Notes: generated by a model from the sequence alone, not told the origin. Counted from the first letter of the stretch, positions 51,387 to 61,023 are shown. The stretch is 64,000 nt of DNA from Pseudomonas viciae (GCF_004786035.1 NZ_CP035088.1:1-64000), one strand, 5' to 3'. Numbers and translations are program-made.

Positions 51387-52048
51387 GCACGGCCCGAGGA
51401 GGGTCGATGCATGACCAGGGGGCCGGGACGTTCTGACCGATCAGGGTCGGAGTGACCTACGGGCACAAGGGGTGCCTGCGAAAGGGCCGGGTCAGGTAAA
51501 AGCCGCGACGCAGGTTCGCAAAGTCACCATGGCTTGGCGAACCTGCGCAGGGCTTATGTTACAAAATGCTTGTGCCAGAGCGGCTCGCTGATTTGATCCG
51601 GGCCCGCTTGCTTGATGCGGCATATCGTCTCCCCACCCTCGATTTATCCCCCGTGCCTGGCCGTATGTCGGAGAATGCACCCACCATTTCTCCGCGGATT
51701 CGCGCTGCGACTCGCCTGCGTTGCGGCGATTGCGCACACTTGAGAAAGCAAGTCCCACTACGCTGAAATGGCCGGTTCACGGCGCTTATGCCTGCTTGAA
51801 TGGCGTATTCGAAACCGCTGCGACGTGTGTTTTGTTTTTGAAATCTCATGCCGATTCGGCATAGGGTAGGCGTTTACGGCATTAGACGGCCCTCCCTTGC
51901 ATCGCAATAGTTGCGCCTTTTTTCGCCCGCCAGTAAGCCGCCAATGCGCGCTCGGGGTGACCTTATACGGGGGCAGCGGCGCGAATTTATCGTCATCGGC
52001 GATCGGTTCGTGTCACTGCCCGAGTCCAACTGAAGTAAGGGTAATGAT
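51387..52048. other. Long intergenic region before gltP
   Basis: About 660 bases without a gene I can support. A minus-strand open frame at 51559-51849 encodes a very Arg/Ser-rich 96-residue sequence with no recognisable features. The last 150 bases probably hold the gltP promoter. Confidence 0.6.
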
Positions 52049-53380
52049 ATGAAGAAGGCAAAATTAAGCCTCGCCTGGCAGATCCTCATCGGTCTGGTGC
52101 TCGGGATTGCACTGGGCGCGCTGCTTAACCATTTCAGTGCCGAGAAGGCTTGGTGGATCAGCAACGTGTTGCAACCGGCAGGCGATATCTTTATCCGTCT
52201 GATCAAGATGATCGTGATCCCGATCGTGATTTCCTCGCTGATCGTCGGCATTGCCGGGGTCGGTGATGCCAAGAAGCTCGGGCGTATCGGTCTCAAGACC
52301 ATTCTCTACTTCGAAATCGTCACCACCATCGCCATCGTTGTTGGCCTGTTGCTGGCCAACTTCTTCCAGCCGGGCAGCGGTATCGACATGAGCACCCTGG
52401 GGACGGTGGATATTTCCAAGTACCAGGCCACAGCCGCCGAAGTCCAGCATGAACATGCGTTTATCCAGACCATTCTCAATCTGATCCCGTCGAACATCTT
52501 TGCAGCGGTGGCCCGTGGCGAGATGCTGCCGATCATTTTCTTCTCCGTCCTGTTCGGCCTGGGTCTGTCCAGCCTGCAATCGGACCTGCGCGAGCCGCTG
52601 GTGAAAATGTTCCAGGGCGTGTCGGAGAGTATGTTCAAGGTCACCCACATGATCATGCAGTATGCCCCGATCGGCGTGTTCGCACTGATCGCGGTGACCG
52701 TCGCCAACTTCGGTTTCGCGTCCCTGCTGCCACTGGCAAAACTGGTGATCCTGGTTTACGTCGCCATCGCCTTCTTCGCCTTCGTGGTGTTGGGCCTGAT
52801 CGCCCGCCTGTTCGGCTTCTCGGTGATCAAGCTGATGCGTATCTTCAAGGATGAGCTGGTGCTGGCCTACTCCACCGCCAGCTCCGAAACCGTGCTGCCG
52901 CGCGTGATCGAGAAGATGGAAGCCTACGGCGCGCCGAAAGCCATTTGCAGCTTCGTAGTGCCTACCGGCTATTCGTTCAACCTCGACGGCTCGACTCTGT
53001 ACCAAAGCATCGCGGCGATTTTCATCGCCCAGCTGTACGGCATCGACCTGTCCATCAGCCAGCAATTGCTGCTGGTGCTGACCTTGATGGTGACCTCCAA
53101 AGGCATCGCCGGCGTGCCGGGCGTGTCCTTCGTGGTGCTGCTGGCCACCTTGGGCAGTGTGGGTATTCCACTGGAAGGCCTGGCCTTCATCGCTGGTGTC
53201 GACCGGATCATGGACATGGCCCGTACCGCGCTGAACGTCATTGGTAACGCCCTGGCCGTGCTGGTCATCGCCCGCTGGGAAGGCATGTACGACGATGCCA
53301 AGGGCCAGCGCTACTGGAACTCCTTGCCACACTGGCGCAGCAAAGAGCCGCTGCCAGCGGGGGAAGTTTCCAGCCGCTGA
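52049..53380 (+). CDS. gltP: Glutamate/aspartate:proton symporter GltP
   Basis: Inner-membrane dicarboxylate/amino-acid:cation symporter (DAACS), 443 residues. AAGGG at 52037-52041 precedes ATG 52049. About eight helices plus the two re-entrant hairpins are present. The serine-rich motif is YSTASSETVLPRV, the NMDGT-type motif reads NLDGSTLYQS, and MVTSKGIAGVPG is typical. The C-terminal tail is soluble. Transcription ends at a hairpin beyond a REPIN. Confidence 0.95.
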   Translation: MKKAKLSLAWQILIGLVLGIALGALLNHFSAEKAWWISNVLQPAGDIFIRLIKMIVIPIVISSLIVGIAGVGDAKKLGRIGLKTILYFEIVTTIAIVVGLLLANFFQPGSGIDMSTLGTVDISKYQATAAEVQHEHAFIQTILNLIPSNIFAAVARGEMLPIIFFSVLFGLGLSSLQSDLREPLVKMFQGVSESMFKVTHMIMQYAPIGVFALIAVTVANFGFASLLPLAKLVILVYVAIAFFAFVVLGLIARLFGFSVIKLMRIFKDELVLAYSTASSETVLPRVIEKMEAYGAPKAICSFVVPTGYSFNLDGSTLYQSIAAIFIAQLYGIDLSISQQLLLVLTLMVTSKGIAGVPGVSFVVLLATLGSVGIPLEGLAFIAGVDRIMDMARTALNVIGNALAVLVIARWEGMYDDAKGQRYWNSLPHWRSKEPLPAGEVSSR

Positions 53381-53393
53381 CACACATGCCCCC

Positions 53394-53485
53394 TGTGGGA
53401 GCTGAGCTTGCTCGCGATGGCGTTGGATCAGTCAGCATTGATGTCGGCTGACACTCCCCCATCGCGAGCAAGCTCGGCTCCCACA
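53394..53485. repeat. REPIN after gltP
   Basis: Inverted 26-base arms at 53394-53419 and 53460-53485 with one mismatch; left arm begins TGTGGGAGCTGAGCTTGCTC. Confidence 0.92.
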
Positions 53486-53515
53486 AGGATCTCTGTGATT
53501 CCCTGAAGCAGCAAA

Positions 53516-53541
53516 CAAACCCCGGAGAAATCCGGGGTTTG
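53516..53541 (+). terminator. Probable terminator after gltP
   Basis: Perfect 11-bp stem CAAACCCCGGA / TCCGGGGTTTG with a GAAA loop; only a short T tract follows. Confidence 0.75.
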
Positions 53542-53593
53542 TCGTTTCTGCCAGCCCCGCTATCATTCGCGCATCTTCCGGGGGATTTAACCG

Positions 53594-54823
53594 ATGCTCA
53601 ATGGCCTGTGGCTTGGCTTCTTTATCGTGGCAGCCGTATCGGCGCTGGCGCAGTGGTTGATCGGTGGCAATGCCGGAATCTTCGCCGCCATGGTGGAAAG
53701 CATTTTCGCCATGGCCAAGCTGTCGGTGGAGGTGATGGTCCTACTGTTCGGCACCTTGACCCTGTGGCTGGGGTTCCTGCGGATCGCCGAAAAAGCCGGC
53801 ATCGTCGACTGGCTGGCCAAGGCCCTCGGCCCGCTGTTCTTGCGCTTGATGCCGGAAGTCCCGGCCGGCCATCCGGCGATTGGTCTGATCACCCTCAACT
53901 TCGCCGCCAACGGCCTGGGGCTGGATAACGCGGCCACCCCCATCGGCCTGAAGGCCATGCGCGCCCTGCAAGACCTCAACCCCAGCCCGACCATCGCCAG
54001 CAATGCGCAGATCCTGTTCCTGGTGCTCAACGCCTCGTCGCTGACACTGCTGCCGGTGACGATCTTCATGTACCGCGCCCAGCAAGGCGCGCCGGACCCG
54101 ACCCTGGTGTTCCTGCCGATCCTGCTCGCCACCAGTTGCTCGACCCTGGTGGGGCTGCTGTCGGTGGCGTTCATGCAACGCCTGCGCCTCTGGGACCCGG
54201 TGGTGTTGGCCTACCTGATTCCGGGTGCGTTGGTGCTGGGTGGCTTCATGGCGCTGCTGGCGACGCTCTCGGCCACGGCCCTGGCGGGACTGTCATCGAT
54301 CCTCGGCAACCTGACGCTGTTCGGCTTGATCATGCTGTTCCTGGTGGTGGGCGCCCTGCGCAAGGTCAAGGTGTATGAGGCCTTCATCGAGGGCGCCAAG
54401 GAAGGTTTCGACGTCGCCAAGAGCTTGCTGCCGTACCTGGTGGCAATGCTCTGCGCCGTGGGAGTGTTGCGAGCCTCGGGCGCGCTGGATTTTGGCCTGG
54501 ACGGCATCCGGCACCTGGTGCAGTGGGCTGGCCTGGACACGCGTTTCGTCGATGCCTTGCCGACCGCGATGGTCAAGCCGTTCTCCGGCAGCGCCGCCCG
54601 GGCGATGCTGATCGAAACCATGAAAACCTCTGGAGTGGACAGCTTCCCGGCCCTGGTGGCGGCGACCATTCAGGGCAGTACCGAAACCACGTTCTATGTG
54701 TTGGCGGTGTATTTCGGCGCCGTGGGGATTCAGCGGGCGCGGCATGCGGTGGGTTGCGCGCTGCTGGCCGAATTGGCCGGGGTCCTGGGGGCGATCGGCG
54801 TTTGCTACTGGTTCTTTGGTTAA
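53594..54823 (+). CDS. SpmA/SpmB-like nucleoside-recognition membrane protein
   Basis: Inner-membrane protein with two nucleoside-recognition (Gate) domains, resembling a fusion of spore maturation proteins SpmA and SpmB. It is 409 residues with about nine helices. Each half has the family signature: NFAANGLGLDNAATPIGLKA in the first, KPFSGSAARAML and AATIQGSTETTFYVLAVYFG in the second. Found in many non-sporulating proteobacteria; substrate unknown. Stands alone, convergent with the Mla-like operon. Confidence 0.87.
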   Translation: MLNGLWLGFFIVAAVSALAQWLIGGNAGIFAAMVESIFAMAKLSVEVMVLLFGTLTLWLGFLRIAEKAGIVDWLAKALGPLFLRLMPEVPAGHPAIGLITLNFAANGLGLDNAATPIGLKAMRALQDLNPSPTIASNAQILFLVLNASSLTLLPVTIFMYRAQQGAPDPTLVFLPILLATSCSTLVGLLSVAFMQRLRLWDPVVLAYLIPGALVLGGFMALLATLSATALAGLSSILGNLTLFGLIMLFLVVGALRKVKVYEAFIEGAKEGFDVAKSLLPYLVAMLCAVGVLRASGALDFGLDGIRHLVQWAGLDTRFVDALPTAMVKPFSGSAARAMLIETMKTSGVDSFPALVAATIQGSTETTFYVLAVYFGAVGIQRARHAVGCALLAELAGVLGAIGVCYWFFG

Positions 54824-54836
54824 CCTTGGCCCAGAT

Positions 54837-55472
54837 CTAGGGGCGCGCCGGCGTTGCAAAACGCTGGCCTTGTTCCAGCGTCCAGTTCACCACTTCGGCT
54901 GTCAGCCGATCACTGGCCCGGCCAAAGCCTTCCACCACCGCCGGTACTTTCACGTCGTTCAACGGCTGGTGCACTTCAAAACGGCGACTGGCGAGAATAC
55001 GTTGGTCGGATCCTCGCACCAGCAGCGCGTCCAGGCGAATCACCACGCTGGCCGCTGCGCCTTGGTATTCGGTTTGAAAGGCCTGTAATTGCCCGCCCAA
55101 CTCGAGGTCAGCTTGCAGGTTACTGTCGGCGACACTCAACAGCCTGAGGCGTCCATCCTGGGCGAAGCCGTCGAGCAGGCGGTTGCGTAACAACTCCGGC
55201 GCCGGGTCGCTCCAGCGCGAGGCGGCGTAACTGCTGAACAGATTGCCCTGGGGAATGACCGCAATTTTCGGGCTGTTGAGGACCTCACTGGCCTGTGGGC
55301 TGGCCAGGCGCAATGACCAGCTCACCGGCGCGCCAGAGGAGACTGCGGCCTGAGTGGCGGGCAGGCGATAGATATCCGAAGGCTCGGCCTTGGGCAGGAT
55401 CGAGCAACCGCCCATCAAGATAAATCCTGCCAGCAAGAGACCGGGGCGGACGAGTCGATTAAACGGTTTCAT
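54837..55472 (-). CDS. ABC transport auxiliary lipoprotein (PqiC/MlaD partner)
   Basis: Periplasmic lipoprotein of the ABC_trans_aux family that works with MCE lipid transporters, 211 residues. The lipobox is LMGGC (Cys23). Family segments include YRLP, IAVIPQGNLFSSYAASRWSD and LLDGFAQDGRLRLL. It is last in the operon permease-ATPase-MCE-lipoprotein, overlapping the MCE stop by four bases. This set differs from the classic mla cluster and resembles a second phospholipid transport system. Confidence 0.88.
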   Translation of the reverse strand: MKPFNRLVRPGLLLAGFILMGGCSILPKAEPSDIYRLPATQAAVSSGAPVSWSLRLASPQASEVLNSPKIAVIPQGNLFSSYAASRWSDPAPELLRNRLLDGFAQDGRLRLLSVADSNLQADLELGGQLQAFQTEYQGAAASVVIRLDALLVRGSDQRILASRRFEVHQPLNDVKVPAVVEGFGRASDRLTAEVVNWTLEQGQRFATPARP

Positions 55473-56407
55473 GGCGTGAACTCCTTGTCCTTGTCACTGC
55501 CGAGCAAATAGCCGCTGGGGTTGGCATCCAGGCGCCGGGAGATCCCCCGCAGGGCGCTCAGGGTTTCGCGCAGCTCACGCACGGCTGGCGCCAGGGCATT
55601 GAGGCCCTGCATGCCGTTATTCAATGAATCGCGGTTGTCGTTCAACAGTTTGTCGAGGGTTGCGGTGCTGTGAGCCAGGGACTGCATGGCCTGGCCGGCG
55701 CTGCCGAACGCCTGTTTGCCCTGGTCGTTGAGCAAGCCATTGGCATTGCGCATCAACGCCGTGGTCTGTTCCAGCGTGGCGCTGGCCTGTTTGCCGATGG
55801 ACGCCAGTTGCTGCATGGCCTGGCGAATGTCGCCGCGCTGCTCGGCAATGACCCCGGTGGTTTGCTCCAGGTGTTCGAGGGTCTTGCCCAGGCGCTGGAC
55901 GTTGTCCGGGGAAAACACCTCATTGGCGTTGTGCAGCAGCAGGTTGATGCTGGTCATCAAGTCGTCGCTGTTGTTCAGCAGGCGCGCAATAGGCGAGGGC
56001 GCGGCGATTATCACCGGCGGCTCACCATCGTGCCCGGTCAGCGGCGGGCTCTGGGGCGTGCCACCGCTGAGCTGGATAATCGAAGTGCCGGTGATGCCGG
56101 TCAGGGCCAATTTGGCCTGGGTGTCTTGCTTGATCGGTGTTTCACCACTCAGGCGCACCCGGGCCAGCACCCGGCGCGGGTCGTTCGGGTCCAGGCGCAG
56201 ATTGACCACATCCCCGACCTTGATGCCGCTGTACTCCACCGAACTGCCCCTGGACAGCCCACTGACCGCCTCGTTGAACACCACTTCGTAATACTTGAAT
56301 TCACTGTCCACGCTGGACTTGGCCAGCCACAGGCCGAACAGCAGGGCGCTGACCACCACAATGACGGTGAACAGGCCGATCAATACATGATGGGCTCGGG
56401 TTTCCAT
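55469..56407 (-). CDS. MlaD-family MCE substrate-binding protein
   Basis: Periplasmic MCE-domain protein anchored by an N-terminal helix, 312 residues from ATG 56407 (METRAHHVLIGLFTV). The helix covers about residues 8-30. The MCE domain has YYEVVFNEAVSGLSRGSSVE, and the GIKVGDV and GTSIIQLSGG segments. The C-terminal part is helical with heptads (LEHLEQTTGVIAEQRGDIRQ). It probably moves phospholipids between the membranes together with the ATPase one base upstream. Confidence 0.92.
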   Translation of the reverse strand: METRAHHVLIGLFTVIVVVSALLFGLWLAKSSVDSEFKYYEVVFNEAVSGLSRGSSVEYSGIKVGDVVNLRLDPNDPRRVLARVRLSGETPIKQDTQAKLALTGITGTSIIQLSGGTPQSPPLTGHDGEPPVIIAAPSPIARLLNNSDDLMTSINLLLHNANEVFSPDNVQRLGKTLEHLEQTTGVIAEQRGDIRQAMQQLASIGKQASATLEQTTALMRNANGLLNDQGKQAFGSAGQAMQSLAHSTATLDKLLNDNRDSLNNGMQGLNALAPAVRELRETLSALRGISRRLDANPSGYLLGSDKDKEFTP

Positions 56408-56408
56408 G

Positions 56409-57215
56409 TCAGACCTCGTTGAACTGTGTAGCGGCCGATAACGCCGCGCGGCCGCGAGGGCCATGGAAGTATTCGTGAATCCAGGCGTCGTCGGTCTCCG
56501 ACACTTTGTCGATAACGTCAGCCACCAGCACTTTTTTCTGGGCCAGTACCGCCACCCGATCGGTGATGGTGTAAAGGGTGTCCAGGTCGTGGGTGACCAG
56601 AAACACGCTCAGACCCAGGGCATCGCGCAGCGTCAGGATCAATTGGTCGAACGCCGCCGCGCCGATGGGGTCGAGGCCGGCAGTGGGCTCGTCGAGAAAC
56701 AGGATGTCCGGGTCCAGGGCCAGCGCACGGGCCAAGGCCGCACGCTTGATCATGCCGCCGGACAGCGAGGCGGGGTATTTATCGGCGGCCGAGAGCGGCA
56801 GCCCGGCCAGTGCCAGTTTGACGGCCGCCAGATGCTCGGCATCGGCGCGGCTGAGCCCGGCGTGTTCGATCAGCGGCAGGGCGACATTTTCTGTCACGGT
56901 CAGGGACGAAAACAGCGCGCCTTTCTGAAACAGCACGCCGAAGCGCCGTTCCACCCGCGAACGTTGCTCCTGGGACAGGCTCGGCAAGTCCTCGCCGAAC
57001 ACCCGCACGGAACCCTCGCTGGGCTGGTTCAAGCCGACGATGCTGCGCAACAGCACCGATTTGCCACTGCCGGAGCCGCCGACGACAGCGAGAATCTCGC
57101 CCTTGTACACGTCCAGATCGAGGTTTTCATGCACGCTCTGGCGGCCAAAGCGATTGCACAAACCACGCACTTGAATCACCGCCTCGCTGGGCGGCCGGGA
57201 AGGTTGGCTCACCAT
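56409..57215 (-). CDS. MlaF-like ABC transporter ATPase
   Basis: ATPase of a predicted lipid transporter. The start ATG 57215 (MVSQPSRPPSEAVIQ) gives 268 residues; an upstream extension overlaps the permease in another frame and is not real. Walker A GGSGSGKS, signature LSGGMIKRAALARAL, Walker B ILFLDEPTAGLD and the switch His (VTHDLDTL) are present. Its start overlaps the permease end by 7 bases. Direction of lipid transport cannot be told. Confidence 0.94.
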   Translation of the reverse strand: MVSQPSRPPSEAVIQVRGLCNRFGRQSVHENLDLDVYKGEILAVVGGSGSGKSVLLRSIVGLNQPSEGSVRVFGEDLPSLSQEQRSRVERRFGVLFQKGALFSSLTVTENVALPLIEHAGLSRADAEHLAAVKLALAGLPLSAADKYPASLSGGMIKRAALARALALDPDILFLDEPTAGLDPIGAAAFDQLILTLRDALGLSVFLVTHDLDTLYTITDRVAVLAQKKVLVADVIDKVSETDDAWIHEYFHGPRGRAALSAATQFNEV

Positions 57216-58366
57216 TGCATCTCCATGAAAAACAACGCGGCCACGGCATCGAGCACAATCACCACGAAAATCGATTGCACGACGCTGGACGTGGTGTGAG
57301 CCCCAACGGACTCGGCGCTGCCACTGACCTTGAAGCCTTCCAGGCAACCCACGGCCGCGATCAGGAAGGCAAAGATCGGCGCCTTGACCATCCCGACCAC
57401 AAAGTGCTGCACGCCGATGTCCGACTGCAACAGCGTCAGGAACATGGCCGGGGAAATACCCAGCGACAGGGCGCACACGACACCGCCACCGATAATGCCC
57501 GAGAGCATGGCGACAAAGGTCAGCATCGGCAGCGCCACCAACAGCGCCAGCACCCGTGGCACCACCAGCAACTCGACGGGATCGAGGCCCAGGGTGCGGA
57601 TCGCGTCGATTTCTTCGTTGGCCTTCATCGAGCCGATTTGCGCGGTGAACGCGCTGGCGGTGCGGCCCGCGATGAGGATCGCCGTCAACAACACGCCGAA
57701 CTCGCGCAGGAACGAGAACGCCACCAAGTCCACGGTAAAAATACTGGCGCCGAAATCGGCCAGCACTGTCGCCCCGAGAAACGCGACCACCGCGCCCACC
57801 AGGAACGTCAGCAAGGCGACGATGGGCGCCGCGTCCAGGCCGGTCTGTTCGATGTGAACGACCATCGGGGTGATGCGCCAGCGCCGGGGATGAAACAGGC
57901 CACGGCCCAGGGTTTCCAGGATCAAGCCGACAAAGCCGAGTAATTGCAGGGTGTCTTGCCAGACCTTCTCCACGGCGCGACCAATGCGCGTCAGCAACTG
58001 AGTCACGACGCTGACTTTTGGCTCTTTGTCCGGTACGCAGAAGTCCGTCAGGGAGCAATAGACCGTCTGCAATAGCGCGCGCTCGGCGGCCGGCAAACTG
58101 CAATCGGGGTGTTCGGCGGATTTGCCCAGCCGCTCGGAGCCCAGCAGTTCCACCAACAACGAGGCCCCCGCGGTGTCGAGGGTACCGAGGCCGTTGAGGT
58201 CGATCAGGGTGTTATCGTCGTATTGGCCGCGCAACGAGTCGCTCAAGCGCTTGAGCTGCGTGTAGTGAGCCAGCGTCCAATCGCCGCTGACGCATAGCTT
58301 CGGCGCCGAGCCGGAGGTATCCAGTCGGGCACTGCCAGTTTGGGGGCTGGGGGTCATAAGCTCCAT
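57209..58366 (-). CDS. STAS-MlaE fusion permease
   Basis: Membrane permease of the lipid transporter with a fused N-terminal STAS domain, 385 residues (or 382 from ATG 58357). The STAS part (about 20-110) has LSDSLRGQ and DLNGLGTLDTAGASLLVELL; in E. coli this role is played by the separate MlaB. The MlaE part (from about 150) has five helices and the family hallmark GRTASAFTAQIGSMKANEEID. First gene of the four-gene operon. Confidence 0.93.
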   Translation of the reverse strand: MELMTPSPQTGSARLDTSGSAPKLCVSGDWTLAHYTQLKRLSDSLRGQYDDNTLIDLNGLGTLDTAGASLLVELLGSERLGKSAEHPDCSLPAAERALLQTVYCSLTDFCVPDKEPKVSVVTQLLTRIGRAVEKVWQDTLQLLGFVGLILETLGRGLFHPRRWRITPMVVHIEQTGLDAAPIVALLTFLVGAVVAFLGATVLADFGASIFTVDLVAFSFLREFGVLLTAILIAGRTASAFTAQIGSMKANEEIDAIRTLGLDPVELLVVPRVLALLVALPMLTFVAMLSGIIGGGVVCALSLGISPAMFLTLLQSDIGVQHFVVGMVKAPIFAFLIAAVGCLEGFKVSGSAESVGAHTTSSVVQSIFVVIVLDAVAALFFMEMQW

Positions 58367-58409
58367 GCTCGTTCGGCTTGAACAGCGCTACCTAATAGCA
58401 CGACCGCCA

Positions 58410-59435
58410 TCATTTTGCTTGGGGTGCCGCAGCGCTCACATTGAACCTCAGTACACCGATCACCTGGCCATTTTCCGTCAGCACCCGCACTTGCCATTTG
58501 CCTGTCGGGTCGTCCGGGAAATTCTGTTTGTGGGTCCAGGCGCGATAGCCTTCCTTGCGCCCGCCATGAATATCCAGGGCGATCCGGTCGACTTCTTTAC
58601 CGTCGAACTGCCAGACATGGTAGATCCGCTCATTGAGCCCTCGTGGTGCGTTGATGGCGGTGTAGGCGTACAGACCGGTGCCGCGAATCTGGGCCGCGCT
58701 GACTTCCTTGAGGCTGGCGCCCGGCGTGCGGTCTTCCAGTTGGGTGCTGATCGCCACTTCGGTCATCCACAGCGTGGCTGGCGGCACCCAGGAGCGCAGC
58801 ACCCAGCCGGCGGCGCCAATCCCTACGGTGATGCATAAAATCGCCAGGGCGTTGCGCACGGTGCGAATCGGAAAGATCGAAGCCAGGCTCGGGAATGACA
58901 GCAGCATGGCAGTGCCCAGCGCCAGCTTGAAGCTCTGGTCGGTGGTCAGGTGCAGAATGACGGGCAGTGCGGTGAGCAGGGCGGCGAACAGCGTCAGTGT
59001 GTGCAACGCCAGGAACGCCCAGCGCCGGGGTGCCAGCCATTTGTAGTACAAAGGGTCAATGATCGAGACCAGTGCTGCCGCGGTGAGCAGGCCGGTGAAA
59101 ATCAGCTGGCTGCTGTTCCAGGTGGTGGTGATGAAGAAAAACGGCAGAACGAAAAACAGGCTTTCCTGGTGAATCATCTGCGTGGCGTAACGCAACAGTG
59201 GCTGGGGAATTTCCCGTTTGAAAACCCGTGCGAACAGCCGGGTCATGCTGTTCTCCACCATCAACCAGAGCCAACTCACCAGCATCATGATCGCGATCCA
59301 GGTCGCCAGGCCCTGCTGGCGATCCACCAGCATGAAGCTGCCGAGCCCAGAGATGAAACCACCGAGCGCAATGACCCCTGGATAGCGCTTCATCAATTCA
59401 AGGAGGCGCTGGATGTAGAGCGTCAGGTTCTGCAT
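58410..59435 (-). CDS. DUF5924/DUF2914 membrane protein
   Basis: 341-residue protein of unknown function. About seven to eight hydrophobic helices fill residues 20-215. A soluble C-terminal domain (about 225-341) has NERIYHVWQFDGKEVDRIAL, RKEGYRAWTHKQNF and GKWQVRVLTENGQVIG, which matches the DUF2914 pattern. It starts 43 bases upstream of the STAS-MlaE gene on the same strand and could be its first operon member, with an envelope role inferred only from context. Confidence 0.8.
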   Translation of the reverse strand: MQNLTLYIQRLLELMKRYPGVIALGGFISGLGSFMLVDRQQGLATWIAIMMLVSWLWLMVENSMTRLFARVFKREIPQPLLRYATQMIHQESLFFVLPFFFITTTWNSSQLIFTGLLTAAALVSIIDPLYYKWLAPRRWAFLALHTLTLFAALLTALPVILHLTTDQSFKLALGTAMLLSFPSLASIFPIRTVRNALAILCITVGIGAAGWVLRSWVPPATLWMTEVAISTQLEDRTPGASLKEVSAAQIRGTGLYAYTAINAPRGLNERIYHVWQFDGKEVDRIALDIHGGRKEGYRAWTHKQNFPDDPTGKWQVRVLTENGQVIGVLRFNVSAAAPQAK

Positions 59436-59549
59436 TCGGTGGTTTCACAGTAAGTCGTAGGAAATATCCCTGACAGAGTATCGCCAGGGCAACGATGTGA
59501 CGAGTGCGCTTTTGGGGCGAGGGGATTTGGCGAAACTTGGCACCGCCCT

Positions 59550-59651
59550 GTAGGAGCTGCCGAAGGCTGCGATCTTGTGATCTTGATCTTTCACTTGAGA
59601 TTCAAGTGCCAGGGGAAAGATCACAGCCTCGTTGCACTCGTCAGCTCCTAC
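59550..59651. repeat. REPIN-like inverted repeat, GTAGGAGCTG type
   Basis: Left arm GTAGGAGCTGCCGAAGGCTG at 59550, right arm ending CAGCTCCTAC at 59651, with inner complementarity (GATCTT / AAGATC). The right arm overlaps the 3' end of the M16 peptidase gene and provides its stop codon. Confidence 0.85.
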
Positions 59652-61023
59652 GTCGCCGCCGCACTCGCCACACCACCAACCCGAGCAACAACAACCCCAG
59701 CAAGCCGCCCAGCCCCCAAACGAGCTCATCATCACTGAGCAACGGCTTCTCGATGCGCAGGTAACCCGGGTCCTTGAGCAGTTCGCGCAGGGCCTGGTTG
59801 GCCTGTTCCAGGCTCACCCCCTGCAAGCGCACGGCCGGGTTGGCGAAGCGACCGTCCTCATAATCACCAAGGGCCCCCCAATAGTAATCGGCCAAGGCGC
59901 TGTTGCCTTGAACCGCCCAGGTCTGATGCGCGATGGCCGCTCGCTTGATACGCATGAAACTGTCGGGGTCCAGGCCATCCTTGAGCAGTCCAGCACGCAG
60001 TTCTTCGAGCGTTTGTTCAGCTTGCGGCAAGTCTTCGCGGGCCAGGTCTGCGTTCAAGCTGAAGAAGCCGACGCCACCGAACACCTCCCGTCCCACCCAC
60101 GGCCCGTAGGACAGGCCGCGGGCCAGGCGCAGCTGGCGATAGAGCGCCCAGTCCAGATAGTCCTTGAGCAGGTCAAAGGTTTCGTCGTGCTGCTGTTCCA
60201 GCACGGGCTCGGGGAACAACCAGTGCAGCTTGGCGCTGTTGCCCACCAGACCGCGGGTCAGGTTGCGCTTGGTAACCGCGCTGTATTGGATTTGCGCCAG
60301 CGCCTCGTGAACGCTGGGCTCGACCGGCTCGAGTTCGCCGTAGGTGCGTTCCAGATAGGCCGGCAGCAACCGGTCAAGATCGCCAACCACGATCAACGTC
60401 ATATTGTTCGGCGCGTACCACTCCTTGTGCACCTGCTTGAGTCGGGCAAGGGTGAGGTGTTGTACTTCGGCCCGTTCCGCGCAACGCAGGCCCAATTCCA
60501 CTGCCAGTTGGTTGCCTGCCTTGTTGCCCAGGTCCTGGCGGTCGAGCCAGCGTTGCAGGTGGGTGTAATGGCCGCCATCTTCGCGTTCGACCACCCGTTT
60601 GGCCGCCTCCAGGGCTTTGTCGTCGATGCGGGTGCGGGTCAACAGCGCCAGCAGCAGGTCCAGCACCTTGCGTTGATTGCTGGCTGGCGCCTCGATGACA
60701 AACGTGGTGTCGGCGTTGCTCGTGAAAGCGTTCCACTCGCCGCCCAGGGCCTGCATGCGCTCTTCGAGGCCGCCTTCGCCGCTGTCATCGACACCACTGA
60801 ACAGCAAATGCTCGAGCAGGTGCGGCAGCTCCTTGTCGGCGCATTTGAAGTCATCCAGGCCGACGCCGACCACCAGGCGGATCGCCACGTGCCCGCGCTC
60901 AGTGCCGGGCTTGAGCAGCAGCTGCAAGCCGTTGGGCAGCGTATAGCCTTCGACCTGGAACCGATCCAGGGCGACCACCGGCAATGAACCGAGCAAGAGA
61001 AAGGCGAGCAACAGACAACGCAT
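59641..61023 (-). CDS. M16-family zinc metallopeptidase
   Basis: Predicted exported or membrane-tethered insulinase-family peptidase, 460 residues. The signal peptide is MRCLLLAFLLLGSLPVVA. The inverted zinc motif HLLEH (residues about 68-72) is followed by the distal Glu region and NAFTSNADTTF, so the N-terminal half looks active. The C-terminal half (from about 260) is the inactive M16_C fold. A final helix (LVWGLGGLLGLLLLGLVVW) and a basic tail suggest a membrane anchor. The last codons come from a REP sequence; see findings. Confidence 0.88.
   Translation of the reverse strand: MRCLLLAFLLLGSLPVVALDRFQVEGYTLPNGLQLLLKPGTERGHVAIRLVVGVGLDDFKCADKELPHLLEHLLFSGVDDSGEGGLEERMQALGGEWNAFTSNADTTFVIEAPASNQRKVLDLLLALLTRTRIDDKALEAAKRVVEREDGGHYTHLQRWLDRQDLGNKAGNQLAVELGLRCAERAEVQHLTLARLKQVHKEWYAPNNMTLIVVGDLDRLLPAYLERTYGELEPVEPSVHEALAQIQYSAVTKRNLTRGLVGNSAKLHWLFPEPVLEQQHDETFDLLKDYLDWALYRQLRLARGLSYGPWVGREVFGGVGFFSLNADLAREDLPQAEQTLEELRAGLLKDGLDPDSFMRIKRAAIAHQTWAVQGNSALADYYWGALGDYEDGRFANPAVRLQGVSLEQANQALRELLKDPGYLRIEKPLLSDDELVWGLGGLLGLLLLGLVVWRVRRRRRS

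Noticed and set aside
51559..51849. 96-codon Arg/Ser-rich frame before gltP
   Set aside because: Unusual composition, no ribosome site, several competing frames; described only as intergenic content.
59632..60987. Antisense frame over the M16 peptidase (451 codons)
   Set aside because: Shadow of the peptidase gene, which has signal peptide and HLLEH motif.
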